The notes under the pieces were generated by a model. The model had not been told where the DNA came from. It saw nothing but the letters and a program-made list of their open reading frames with translations, and searched no databases. The position numbers were made by a program, and so were the translations under genes. From contig JAOUIC010000140.1 in assembly GCA_029884275.1 (NCBI GenBank), forward strand, positions 1-5,563: DNA of 5,563 bases. The letters are read 5' to 3'. Source of the DNA: Gemmatimonadota bacterium (GTDB lineage Bacteria > Gemmatimonadota > Gemmatimonadetes > Gemmatimonadales > GWC2-71-9). How positions within the stretch are numbered: the first letter of the stretch is position 1; the number at the start of each line of letters is the position of its first letter. Below are positions 1 through 5,563 of this stretch, one piece after another.

Positions 1-864
1 ATGAGAACTCTGTCCGTCACGGGGGCACTCGGCCCCTGTCTGCTGCTCCTGCTCCTGGCTGCGACGGGGTCGCTCCAGGGCCAGACCCGCCGCGACGTGA
101 TTCTGTCCACCACCACGAGCACGTACGACACGGGGCTCCTCGACTCGCTCATGCCCCGTTTCGAGAAGGAGTGCCGCTGCAAGGTCAAGACCATCGCGGT
201 TGGCAGCGGTGCCGCGCTGGCACTGGGCTCCCGGGGCGAGGCGGATGTGGTGCTGGCCCACGCCCCCGCCGTCGAGATGCGCTATGTGCGCGAGGGCACG
301 CTCCGGAACCGCCGTCTGGTGATGTCCAACGACTTCGTCATCGTCGGCCCGCCGACGGACCCCGCCGGCCTCCGTGGAATGGAGTCGGTCAAGACGGTGT
401 TCCAGAAACTGGCGGTTGGGGGGGCGCCGTTTGTCTCTCGCGGAGACAGTTCGGGGACCCACGTCCTGGAACTGAATCAGTGGAAGGCGGCCGGGATCAC
501 ACCGGAGGGGGCATGGTACCTTCAGGCGGGACAGGGGATGGCCGCGACTCTCCGCATCGCGTCGGAAAAGCGGGGTTACACTCTTACCGACCGCGGGACG
601 TTCCTTGCGACGCGTGCCAGCCTCGAGCTGGAGGTCGTGACCGAAGGGGCGCCGGAGCTGCTCAACATCTATCATGTGCTCGAGGTGAATGCTGACATCT
701 TCCCCAACGCCAACGGGGCGGGTGGCCGGGCCCTGGCGGACTTTCTCATCCGCAAGGAGATCCAGGCCTACATCGGGACCTTTGGCGTGGCGAAGTACGG
801 CCAGCCGCTGTTCACGCCGCAGGCGGGCCGGCGGGAGGAGGAGCTCGTCCCTGCCGCGCACTAG
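1..864 (+). CDS. tupA: Tungstate ABC transporter, periplasmic substrate-binding protein (TupA-like)
   Basis: This is a 287-residue periplasmic binding protein that captures tungstate (WO4 2-) and delivers it to the permease encoded next to it. Residues 1-28 form a Sec signal peptide: a short basic start (MR), a leucine-rich core at about 14-21, and probable cleavage near SLQGQ/T. Cys13 lies before the hydrophobic core and is not a lipobox, so a lipoprotein is unlikely. Family hallmarks seen in order are STTTST (36-41, oxyanion-binding loop of TupA-type proteins), VGSGAALALGSRGEADVVL (67-85), SNDFVIVGP (109-117), SRGDSSGTH (146-154), YTLTDRGTFLA (193-203), and FGVAKYGQPLF (261-271) near the C terminus. 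Length fits the family. Its ATG is the first base of the window, so the ribosome binding site cannot be seen and a start further upstream is formally possible. Tungstate specificity is inferred from family resemblance; molybdate is the main alternative. Confidence 0.9.
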   Translation: MRTLSVTGALGPCLLLLLLAATGSLQGQTRRDVILSTTTSTYDTGLLDSLMPRFEKECRCKVKTIAVGSGAALALGSRGEADVVLAHAPAVEMRYVREGTLRNRRLVMSNDFVIVGPPTDPAGLRGMESVKTVFQKLAVGGAPFVSRGDSSGTHVLELNQWKAAGITPEGAWYLQAGQGMAATLRIASEKRGYTLTDRGTFLATRASLELEVVTEGAPELLNIYHVLEVNADIFPNANGAGGRALADFLIRKEIQAYIGTFGVAKYGQPLFTPQAGRREEELVPAAH

Positions 865-869
865 CGGAA

Positions 870-884
870 CAGCCGAAGCGGCTG
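870..884 (+). promoter_or_regulatory. Small perfect hairpin between tupA and tupB
   Basis: CAGCCG (870-875) and CGGCTG (879-884) are exact reverse complements around a three-base AAG loop, five bases after the tupA stop codon. No T-run follows, so it does not look like a classical intrinsic terminator. In many ABC-importer operons a hairpin after the binding-protein gene stabilises its mRNA or reduces downstream transcription, giving more binding protein than permease; that role here is inference. In such GC-rich DNA a six-pair stem can also arise by chance. Confidence 0.4.
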
Positions 885-924
885 CGCCTGCCGCCGCCGT
901 GGCCGTCGCCTAGCTTCGTTCCCC

Positions 925-1623
925 ATGGATCTCCTCCTCGATGGGCTCTCGCACGCGTTCGCCCTCATCCTCCGGGGCGACCCGCAGGTCATGGAGATCA
1001 TGTGGCTGTCGCTCCGCTGTTCGGGGCTGGCCACGTTCCTCGCCATCCTCGCCGGCATTCCGCTCGGCGCCAGGCTGGGCCTGATCCGCTTCCGCGGACG
1101 GCGCCTGGTGCTCGGCGTCATCAACGCCGGCATGGGCCTGCCGCCGGTGGCGGTGGGCCTGTTCGTCAGCATCTTCCTCTGGCGGAGCGGTCCGCTCGGC
1201 TTCCTCGACCTGATGTACTCGCCCGCTGCCATCGTCATCGCCCAGGTGATCATCGCCCTGCCGGTGGTGACCGGCCTCACCGCCGCGGCGGTGCAGCAGC
1301 TGGATCCACGGCTCCTGCTGCAGCTGCGCGGCCTTGGCGCCTCCCGCCGGCAGGCGACCCTGCAGCTCCTGACCGAGGCGAGGTACGCGCTGTTCGCCGC
1401 GATGATGGCGGCCTTCGGCGCGGTGATCTCCGAAGTCGGCGCCTCGATGATGGTGGGCGGCAACCTGCTGCACCGTACCCGGGTGCTCACCACCGCCACG
1501 GTGCTCGAGACCGGCAAGGGCAACTTCGACATCGCCCTCGCGCTGAGCATCCTGCTGGTGGGTCTCACCTTCGTGGTCGCCATGGCGCTCACCCTGCTGC
1601 AGCAGCGGGAGCGACGGCCATGA
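925..1623 (+). CDS. tupB: Tungstate ABC transporter, permease (TupB-like)
   Basis: This 232-residue inner-membrane permease would form, as a dimer, the channel through which tungstate passes from TupA into the cytoplasm. Hydrophobic segments lie roughly at residues 27-48, 60-86, 101-121, 155-178 and 201-225, consistent with a five- to six-helix ABC-type permease. The cytoplasmic EAA-like coupling loop that contacts the ATPase is visible at about 130-156 (core RGLGASRRQATLQLL). EVGASMMVGGN (170-180) is typical of TupB/ModB-type permeases. ATG 925 is the only plausible start: the same frame is open back to the tupA stop, but the 20 intervening codons contain no ATG, GTG or TTG. No good Shine-Dalgarno sequence precedes it. 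A TAGCTT -10-like element at 911-916 would place a transcript start almost at the ATG, so leaderless or coupled translation is possible. The 3' end overlaps the next gene by four bases. Confidence 0.9.
   Translation: MDLLLDGLSHAFALILRGDPQVMEIMWLSLRCSGLATFLAILAGIPLGARLGLIRFRGRRLVLGVINAGMGLPPVAVGLFVSIFLWRSGPLGFLDLMYSPAAIVIAQVIIALPVVTGLTAAAVQQLDPRLLLQLRGLGASRRQATLQLLTEARYALFAAMMAAFGAVISEVGASMMVGGNLLHRTRVLTTATVLETGKGNFDIALALSILLVGLTFVVAMALTLLQQRERRP
1607..1611 (+). promoter_or_regulatory. Ribosome binding site fixing the tupC start
   Basis: GGGAG sits eight bases before ATG 1620, inside the end of tupB. It supports starting the ATPase at 1620, where the ATGA overlap joins the tupB stop, rather than at ATG 1002 far upstream in the same open frame. 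Confidence 0.6.
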
Positions 1624-2741
1624 GCCAGCCGCTGGTGATCGAAGCCCGGAGGCTCGAGGCCCGGTACGGGAGTCGCACGGTGGTGAGTGTCGACCGGCTG
1701 CTGCTTGCGAGCGGCCAGACGCTGGCCCTGCTCGGGCCGAACGGCGCCGGGAAGTCGAGCCTGCTCCGGCTGCTGGCCCTGCTCGAGCGCCCGCGGCGGG
1801 GCGAGCTCAGCCTGTTCGGCGAGGCCGTCACCGGGCAGGAGCGGCAGGGGCTCCGCCTCAGGCGGCGGATGGCGACGGTGTTTCAGGCGCCGCTCTTGAC
1901 CAGCGGGAGCGTCTTCGACAATGTCGCGCGCGGGCTCCGCTTCCGCGGTCTGGAGCCCACCGTCGTGTGGGACCGGGTGGACCAGTGGCTCCGGCGCTTC
2001 GGCATCGCCCATCTGGCCGGGCAGGAAGCGCGCACCCTCTCGGGTGGCGAGGCGCAGCGGGTGAGCCTGGCCCGCGCCTTCGCAGTCGAGCCCGAAATCC
2101 TGTTCCTGGACGAGCCATTCGCCTCCCTCGACCAGCACGGCCGGGAGGCGCTGGCGCTCGAGCTGGAGGAAGTGCTCCGCAGGTCTCGGATCGCCACCGT
2201 GCTGGTGACCCACGATCGTTCCGAAGCGCTCATGCTGGCGGACGAGGTGGCGCTCCTCATGGACGGCGCAGTCCGGCAGATCGGTTCCGTTCGGGACGTG
2301 CTGGCCCACCCCGCGGACGCCGACGTGGCCCGCTTCGTCGGGGTCGAGAATCTCCTCCCCGCCCGTGTGGTTCAGCGCCAGGGGGAAGTGGCGGAGGTTT
2401 CGATGGCTGGCCGGACCTTCCGGATTCCGCGGGCGCAGGAGCTCGAAGGCGACATCACGCTCTGTGTACGGGCCGAGGATGTGCACCTGACCGCGGAGGG
2501 AGGGGCGGTGGAGGACGGCCGGGTGAGCCTGGACGCACGGGTGCAGCGCATCGTGCCGTTCGGGGTGCCCTATCGGGTGTACCTGGATGCGGGGTTCCCG
2601 CTCGTGGCGCTCGCCGCCGAGCGTACCCTGCGCCGGCTCGACCTGCGGGAAGGCAGTGCGCTCGTCGCCTCGTTCGACCCATCCCGGGTGCACGCCGTCC
2701 CCCGGCGCGCCACCTTGCCGTCGCCCCCGGTGGAGGGCTAA
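1620..2741 (+). CDS. tupC: Tungstate/molybdate-type ABC transporter ATP-binding protein with C-terminal TOBE-like domain
   Basis: This 373-residue cytoplasmic ATPase would power the TupAB importer. The nucleotide-binding domain (about 1-240) is intact: Walker A GPNGAGKSS (39-47), Q-loop Gln89 in VFQAP, ABC signature LSGGEAQRV (140-148), Walker B ILFLDEP (160-166, catalytic Glu165), D-loop around SLD (169-171) and switch His198 in VTHDR. After FVGVENLLPARV (239-250) comes an extra domain to about residue 360 containing LCVRAEDVHL (281-290), the pattern seen in TOBE-type C-terminal domains of ModC, WtpC and PotA-like ATPases. Many TupC proteins lack this part, so the protein may be regulated by oxyanion binding. 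The gene starts in a four-base ATGA overlap with tupB, indicating translational coupling. The last dozen residues are Pro/Arg-rich and probably unstructured. ATPase function is certain; the substrate is inferred from the neighbouring TupA and TupB. Confidence 0.9.
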   Translation: MSQPLVIEARRLEARYGSRTVVSVDRLLLASGQTLALLGPNGAGKSSLLRLLALLERPRRGELSLFGEAVTGQERQGLRLRRRMATVFQAPLLTSGSVFDNVARGLRFRGLEPTVVWDRVDQWLRRFGIAHLAGQEARTLSGGEAQRVSLARAFAVEPEILFLDEPFASLDQHGREALALELEEVLRRSRIATVLVTHDRSEALMLADEVALLMDGAVRQIGSVRDVLAHPADADVARFVGVENLLPARVVQRQGEVAEVSMAGRTFRIPRAQELEGDITLCVRAEDVHLTAEGGAVEDGRVSLDARVQRIVPFGVPYRVYLDAGFPLVALAAERTLRRLDLREGSALVASFDPSRVHAVPRRATLPSPPVEG

Positions 2742-2744
2742 TCT
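2715..2744 (+). promoter_or_regulatory. Candidate sigma-70-type promoter for pruA
   Basis: TTGCCG (2715-2720) and TAATCT (2739-2744) are separated by 18 bases, matching a -35/-10 arrangement. The -10 element contains the tupC stop codon. A transcript would start near 2751, leaving a leader of just over 20 bases that contains GAAGGG (2763-2768) four bases before ATG 2773. The match to consensus is partial and this is inference from sequence alone. Confidence 0.35.
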
Positions 2745-2772
2745 CCCGCCCCGACCCACACTGAAGGGTTCC

Positions 2773-4401
2773 ATGAGCGGCACGGCGAACATCCCCCAAC
2801 CCCACAACGAGCCGGTTCTTGCGTATGCCCCCGGGTCACCGGAGCGGGCCACGCTGAAGGCGGCGCTGGACCGCATGGCCGACGAGACCATCGAGATCCC
2901 GGTGATCATCGGCGGCGAGGAGATCCGGACCGGCAACCAGCACAGCGTGGTCAGTCCCCACGAGCATCGCCGGGTGCTGGCCAAGGCCCACCAGGGCGAT
3001 GAGCAGCTGGTGAGGCGCGCGGTGACCGCGTCACGCGAGGCGTGGCGCGAGTGGTCGGCGATGCGGTTCGAGGACCGCGCGGCGGTGTTCCTCAAGGCGG
3101 CCGACCTGCTGGCGGGCCCCTGGCGGGCCACCGTCAACGCCGCGACGATGCTGGGCCAGAGCAAGACCGCCTACCAGGCCGAGATCGACAGCGCCTGCGA
3201 GCTGGTGGACTTCCTCCGCTTCAACGTCCAGTTCGCGGAGCGGATCTACCAGGAGCAGCCCAGGTCGGCGCCGCAGATGTGGAACCGGATGGAGTACCGG
3301 TCGCTGGAGGGGTTCGTCTACGCCATCACGCCGTTCAACTTCACCGCCATCGGGGGCAACCTCCCGACCGCGCCGGCGCTGATGGGCAACGTGGTGATCT
3401 GGAAACCGTCGCACACCGCGATGCTCAGCAACTACTACCTCATGCGGATGTTCGAGGAGGCGGGGTTGCCGCCGGGGGTGATCAATTTCATTCAGGGCGA
3501 GTCGGTGATGGTGAGCCGGACGCTGCTCGCCGAGCGGGGGCTGGCCGGGATCCACTTCACCGGCAGCACCGCGGTGTTCAACGGATTGTGGCGGACGGTG
3601 GGCGAGCGCCTGGACCACTACGCCGGCTATCCCCGCATCGTGGGTGAGACGGGCGGCAAGGACTTCGTGGTGGCGCATCCGAGCGCCGACGGCGACGCCC
3701 TGGCGGTGGCGCTGGTGCGCGGAGCCTACGAGTACCAGGGGCAGAAGTGCAGCGCCGCCTCCCGCGCCTACGTGCCGGCCAGCCTGTGGCCGCACGTGAA
3801 AGAGCGGATGCTGGCGATGATCGCCGAGATCCGGATGGGGGATGTGCGCGACTTCCGGAACTTCATGGGGGCGGTGATCGACAAGCGGGCCTACGAACGG
3901 ATCACCGGTTACCTCGCGCAGGCGAAGCGGGACCCGGGGGTGACGATCCTCGCCGGCGGCGGGGCGAAGGACGACACCGGCTGGTTCATCGAGCCGACGC
4001 TGATCCAGGTCTCCGACCCGAAGTACCGGACCATGTGCGACGAGCTCTTCGGGCCCGTCCTCACGCTCTACGTCTACCCCGACGCGAAGTGGACCGAGAC
4101 GCTGGCGCTGGTGGATTCGACCAGCCCCTACGCCCTCACCGGCGCGGTGTTCGCCCGGGACCGGAAGGCGCTGGCGGAGGCGGACGCCGCCCTGCGCCAC
4201 GCAGCGGGCAACTACTACGTCAACGACAAGCCGACCGGGGCGGTGGTGGGGCAGCAGCCGTTCGGCGGCGCCCGCGCCAGCGGCACCAACGACAAGGCGG
4301 GGTCGATCCTCAACCTGCTCCGGTGGGTGTCGCCGAGGACGATGAAGGAGAACTTCGTGCCGCCGAAGGACTTCCGTTATCCCTTCATGGCGGAGGCCTG
4401 A
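2773..4401 (+). CDS. pruA: Delta-1-pyrroline-5-carboxylate dehydrogenase (L-glutamate gamma-semialdehyde dehydrogenase), type 1
   Basis: This 542-residue cytoplasmic enzyme would oxidise L-glutamate 5-semialdehyde (in equilibrium with P5C) to glutamate with NAD+, completing proline catabolism. It is an aldehyde dehydrogenase of the stand-alone type related to mitochondrial ALDH4A1, not the proline dehydrogenase-fused PutA. Diagnostic features are the N-terminal NEPVLAYAPGSPER (12-25), ITPFNFTAIGGN (185-196, with Asn189 of the active site), WKPS (210-213) and FTGS (262-265) of the NAD fold, the general-base Glu292 in GETGGKDF, catalytic Cys326 in GQKCSAASRAYVP, EPTL (407-410), FGPVL (426-430) and FGGARASGTNDKAG (497-510). 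All key residues are present and the length fits the family. ATG 2773 is chosen because GAAGGG lies just upstream and the N-terminal motif follows directly; the open frame extends back to 2587, but only inside tupC. No proline dehydrogenase gene is in the window. The stop overlaps the next start by one base. Confidence 0.93.
   Translation: MSGTANIPQPHNEPVLAYAPGSPERATLKAALDRMADETIEIPVIIGGEEIRTGNQHSVVSPHEHRRVLAKAHQGDEQLVRRAVTASREAWREWSAMRFEDRAAVFLKAADLLAGPWRATVNAATMLGQSKTAYQAEIDSACELVDFLRFNVQFAERIYQEQPRSAPQMWNRMEYRSLEGFVYAITPFNFTAIGGNLPTAPALMGNVVIWKPSHTAMLSNYYLMRMFEEAGLPPGVINFIQGESVMVSRTLLAERGLAGIHFTGSTAVFNGLWRTVGERLDHYAGYPRIVGETGGKDFVVAHPSADGDALAVALVRGAYEYQGQKCSAASRAYVPASLWPHVKERMLAMIAEIRMGDVRDFRNFMGAVIDKRAYERITGYLAQAKRDPGVTILAGGGAKDDTGWFIEPTLIQVSDPKYRTMCDELFGPVLTLYVYPDAKWTETLALVDSTSPYALTGAVFARDRKALAEADAALRHAAGNYYVNDKPTGAVVGQQPFGGARASGTNDKAGSILNLLRWVSPRTMKENFVPPKDFRYPFMAEA
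4392..4396 (+). promoter_or_regulatory. Ribosome binding site for the membrane protein gene
   Basis: GGAGG lies four bases before ATG 4401, within the last codons of pruA. It is the strongest Shine-Dalgarno match in the window and decides the downstream start at the TGATG junction. Confidence 0.6.
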
Positions 4402-5105
4402 TGGCGGGAGCCGTCGCGCGGCTGAAGGCGCTCAACACCCTGCTCGCCGAGGATCTGCTCGGCGGGCCGAAGGTGATGAAATTCAGCTGGGTGATCAACT
4501 TCCATAAGGCGGGGACGGTGCTGGTGGTGCCGCTCCTCATGTGGTGGAGCGACAACTGGAGCACCGTCGCCTGGGTGTACTGGGCGCTGCACGGGAGCTA
4601 CGGTCTCTGCTGGCTGCTCAAGGACCGGGCTTTCCCGGACCGCGCCTGGGAGAGGCGGATCACGTGGGCTTCGGCGCTGTTCGTATCTGTCTTTCCGCTG
4701 GCCGCCTACTGGTCGTTTCCCCTCCTGGTGGTGACCCGGGGGTTGGGAACCTGGACGTCGGACCCCGGCAACGCGCTCCTGGCCGGCGCGATCGCGCTCC
4801 ACACCGTCGGTGTCGTCCTCATGATGACCGCCGACGCGCAGAAGAACTTCACCCTTCCCCTCCGCCGGGGCCTCCTGACCACCGGCCTGTACGCCCGGAT
4901 CCGCCACCCCAACTACCTCGGCGAGATGTTGCTCTACTCCGCCTACGCCCTGCTGGCGGGGCACTGGGTGGCGTGGGTCATCCTGCTACTGGTGTGGGGG
5001 CAGATCTTCCTGGTGAACATGCTCAGCACCGAGTCCTCCATCTCCCGATACCCGGAATGGCCGGAATACCGAGGCCGCTCGGGGATGCTCTTTCCCTGGC
5101 CCTGA
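4401..5105 (+). CDS. Integral membrane protein, DUF1295 / steroid 5-alpha-reductase C-terminal / isoprenylcysteine methyltransferase-like
   Basis: This 234-residue polytopic membrane protein has hydrophobic stretches at about 36-50, 54-73, 87-112, 124-142 and 173-206. The C-terminal half shows the shared signature of the ICMT / phospholipid-methyltransferase / DUF1295 group: ADAQKNF (144-150), GLLTTGLYARIRHPNYLGE (157-175, with the conserved RHPNYxxE), then an acidic STESS (209-213) and RYPEWPEYRGRSGMLFPW (216-233). In studied relatives this half binds S-adenosylmethionine or NADPH and the substrate is a lipid, isoprenoid or steroid; which applies here cannot be read from the sequence. The SRYPEW...LFPW ending is closest to DUF1295 / 5-alpha-reductase-like proteins. 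The start ATG overlaps the pruA stop (TGATG) and has a strong GGAGG site, so it is probably translated in coupling with pruA, although no biochemical link to proline breakdown is obvious. The next gene is a fatty-acid desaturase, which suggests a membrane-lipid role. Confidence 0.8.
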   Translation: MAGAVARLKALNTLLAEDLLGGPKVMKFSWVINFHKAGTVLVVPLLMWWSDNWSTVAWVYWALHGSYGLCWLLKDRAFPDRAWERRITWASALFVSVFPLAAYWSFPLLVVTRGLGTWTSDPGNALLAGAIALHTVGVVLMMTADAQKNFTLPLRRGLLTTGLYARIRHPNYLGEMLLYSAYALLAGHWVAWVILLLVWGQIFLVNMLSTESSISRYPEWPEYRGRSGMLFPWP

Positions 5106-5117
5106 CCGGCTCCCTCT

Positions 5118-5136
5118 CCCGGAGCGGCGTTCCGGG
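5118..5136 (+). terminator. Hairpin after the membrane protein gene, possible weak terminator
   Basis: CCCGGA (5118-5123) and TCCGGG (5131-5136) form a perfect six-base-pair stem with a seven-base loop, 12 bases past the stop codon at 5105. A G-T wobble could lengthen the stem by one pair. No T-tract follows, so termination, if any, would be weak or factor-dependent. It lies just ahead of the -10-like element of the next gene, which would fit a transcription-unit boundary, but chance is possible at this GC content. Confidence 0.35.
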
Positions 5137-5139
5137 CGG

Positions 5140-5145
5140 TACATT
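5140..5145 (+). promoter_or_regulatory. Possible -10 element for the desaturase gene
   Basis: TACATT followed by CC fits a TAnnnT -10 element. Transcription would begin near 5152, inside a longer reading-frame option starting at 5148 and about 32 bases before ATG 5184, favouring the later start. No convincing -35 box is seen at the proper distance. Confidence 0.3.
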
Positions 5146-5183
5146 CCATGCCGCTCAACTCCCCATTCCCACGGGACGCAGGC

Positions 5184-5563
5184 ATGACGGCTGAACCGCT
5201 CTACCGCGCCCTGCGCGACATCAAGCTCACCACGGTTCGCAAGGCGATCTCGAGCGCCTGCTACACCCGTTCGTGGTTCAGGACGTGGGGCGCCTTCGCC
5301 TTCGACATCGCGCTCTACCTCGGCTTGATGACGGGCATCTTCCTGGTCGACAATGGCTGGCTGCAGCTCGGGCTCGGCCTCGCGGCAGGCTGCGCGGTGG
5401 CGTTCCTGTTCGTGTGGGCCCACGACGCGGCCCACGGCGCCCTGTTCAAGAGCGACGGGGTGGCCGAGGTGTTCGGGACGCTCACCATGCTGCCGTCCCT
5501 CAACATGTACCGGCTCTGGTGTCACGGCCATAACCGGGTCCACCACGGCTTCACTTCCTTCAG
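5184..5563 (+). CDS. Membrane fatty-acid desaturase, 5' part (cut by window end)
   Basis: The frame starting at ATG 5184 is open to the last base, giving 126 residues of an incomplete protein. It is a di-iron, oxygen-dependent membrane desaturase-type enzyme that would introduce a double bond into membrane acyl chains. Hydrophobic segments lie at about 37-55 and 59-79. The first histidine box is HDAAH (80-84) and the second is HNRVHH (116-121, HX3HH), preceded by LWCHG. The third histidine box and the C-terminal half lie beyond the window. GGGA is seven bases upstream of 5184. An in-frame ATG at 5148 would add 12 residues (MPLNSPFPRDAG), but it has a poorer ribosome site and sits where the promoter's start region would be. 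Related histidine-box enzymes such as carotenoid ketolases or hydroxylases cannot be ruled out from this fragment. Confidence 0.8.
   Translation, partial: MTAEPLYRALRDIKLTTVRKAISSACYTRSWFRTWGAFAFDIALYLGLMTGIFLVDNGWLQLGLGLAAGCAVAFLFVWAHDAAHGALFKSDGVAEVFGTLTMLPSLNMYRLWCHGHNRVHHGFTSF

Noticed and set aside
1002..1619. Upstream extension of the ATPase frame back to ATG 1002
   Set aside because: It overlaps tupB completely and reads as Arg/Ala/Gly-rich noise; the ATPase begins properly at 1620 with a ribosome binding site and conserved N terminus.
2587..2772. Upstream extension of the pruA frame
   Set aside because: The segment lies inside the tupC coding region and is not dehydrogenase-like; the family N terminus begins just after ATG 2773.
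861..3164. Very long antisense open frame (767 residues) covering tupB, tupC and the start of pruA
   Set aside because: It lies opposite three genes with clear family motifs, its translation is low-complexity (Arg/Ala/Pro/Ser-rich) with no domain pattern, and long antisense frames are expected in GC-rich DNA.
3031..4200. Antisense open frame of 389 residues within pruA
   Set aside because: It is opposite an intact catalytic-domain gene; the translation is His/Arg/Gly-rich without recognisable motifs.
3747..4400. Upstream extension of the membrane protein frame into pruA
   Set aside because: It is a +1-frame shadow of pruA with Arg/Gly repeats; the real start is ATG 4401 with GGAGG.
5273..5533. 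Plus-strand open frame of 86 residues
   Set aside because: It is an out-of-frame shadow of the desaturase, whose true frame starts at 5184 and continues past the window end.
4986..5546. Antisense open frame across the membrane protein end, the gap and the desaturase
   Set aside because: It is opposite strongly conserved histidine-box and RHPNY-type coding sequence and shows no motif of its own.
1..5563. Search by eye for tRNA genes, CRISPR repeats, insertion-sequence ends or att sites
   Set aside because: No repeated spacer-like units, inverted terminal repeats or cloverleaf-like segment was seen; the gaps between genes are too short to hold them.

Overview
The window is a GC-rich stretch of bacterial chromosome with six genes, all on the + strand and tightly packed. 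The only gaps are about 60, 31 and 78 bases. Strong G/C preference at third codon positions, the Sec-type signal peptide on the first protein, a type-1 (ALDH4A1-like) P5C dehydrogenase and poor Shine-Dalgarno sites before several genes fit a high-GC Gram-negative (diderm) lineage. Gemmatimonadota or a related group is my best guess, but no rRNA or marker gene is present to confirm it.

Bases 1-2741 hold a complete tungstate-type ABC importer. It comprises a periplasmic binding protein (tupA, 1-864), a membrane permease (tupB, 925-1623) and an ATPase (tupC-like, 1620-2741). The permease and ATPase overlap by four bases (ATGA) and are probably translationally coupled. Between tupA and tupB lie a small perfect hairpin and a spacer that stays in frame with both genes. 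The ATPase carries an extra C-terminal domain of about 125 residues that resembles the TOBE/regulatory domain of ModC/WtpC-type proteins. Together the three proteins would bring tungstate (or possibly molybdate) into the cytoplasm for cofactor synthesis. No tungsten or molybdenum enzyme is visible in the window.

Bases 2773-4401 encode a stand-alone delta-1-pyrroline-5-carboxylate dehydrogenase (pruA), the second step of proline breakdown to glutamate. A plausible promoter overlaps the end of tupC, so pruA may start its own transcription unit. Its stop codon overlaps the start of a small polytopic membrane protein (4401-5105). That protein belongs to the DUF1295 / steroid 5-alpha-reductase C-terminal / isoprenylcysteine-methyltransferase-like group and probably acts on a lipid or isoprenoid.

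After a 78-base gap with a small hairpin and a -10-like element, a membrane fatty-acid desaturase begins at 5184. It runs off the right edge of the window with its first two histidine boxes visible. The last two genes suggest membrane-lipid modification. The window is mostly ordinary metabolic and transport genes. I found no convincing undescribed system; the best leads are the extended ATPase, the tupA/tupB junction and the unexplained coupling of pruA to a lipid-type membrane enzyme.
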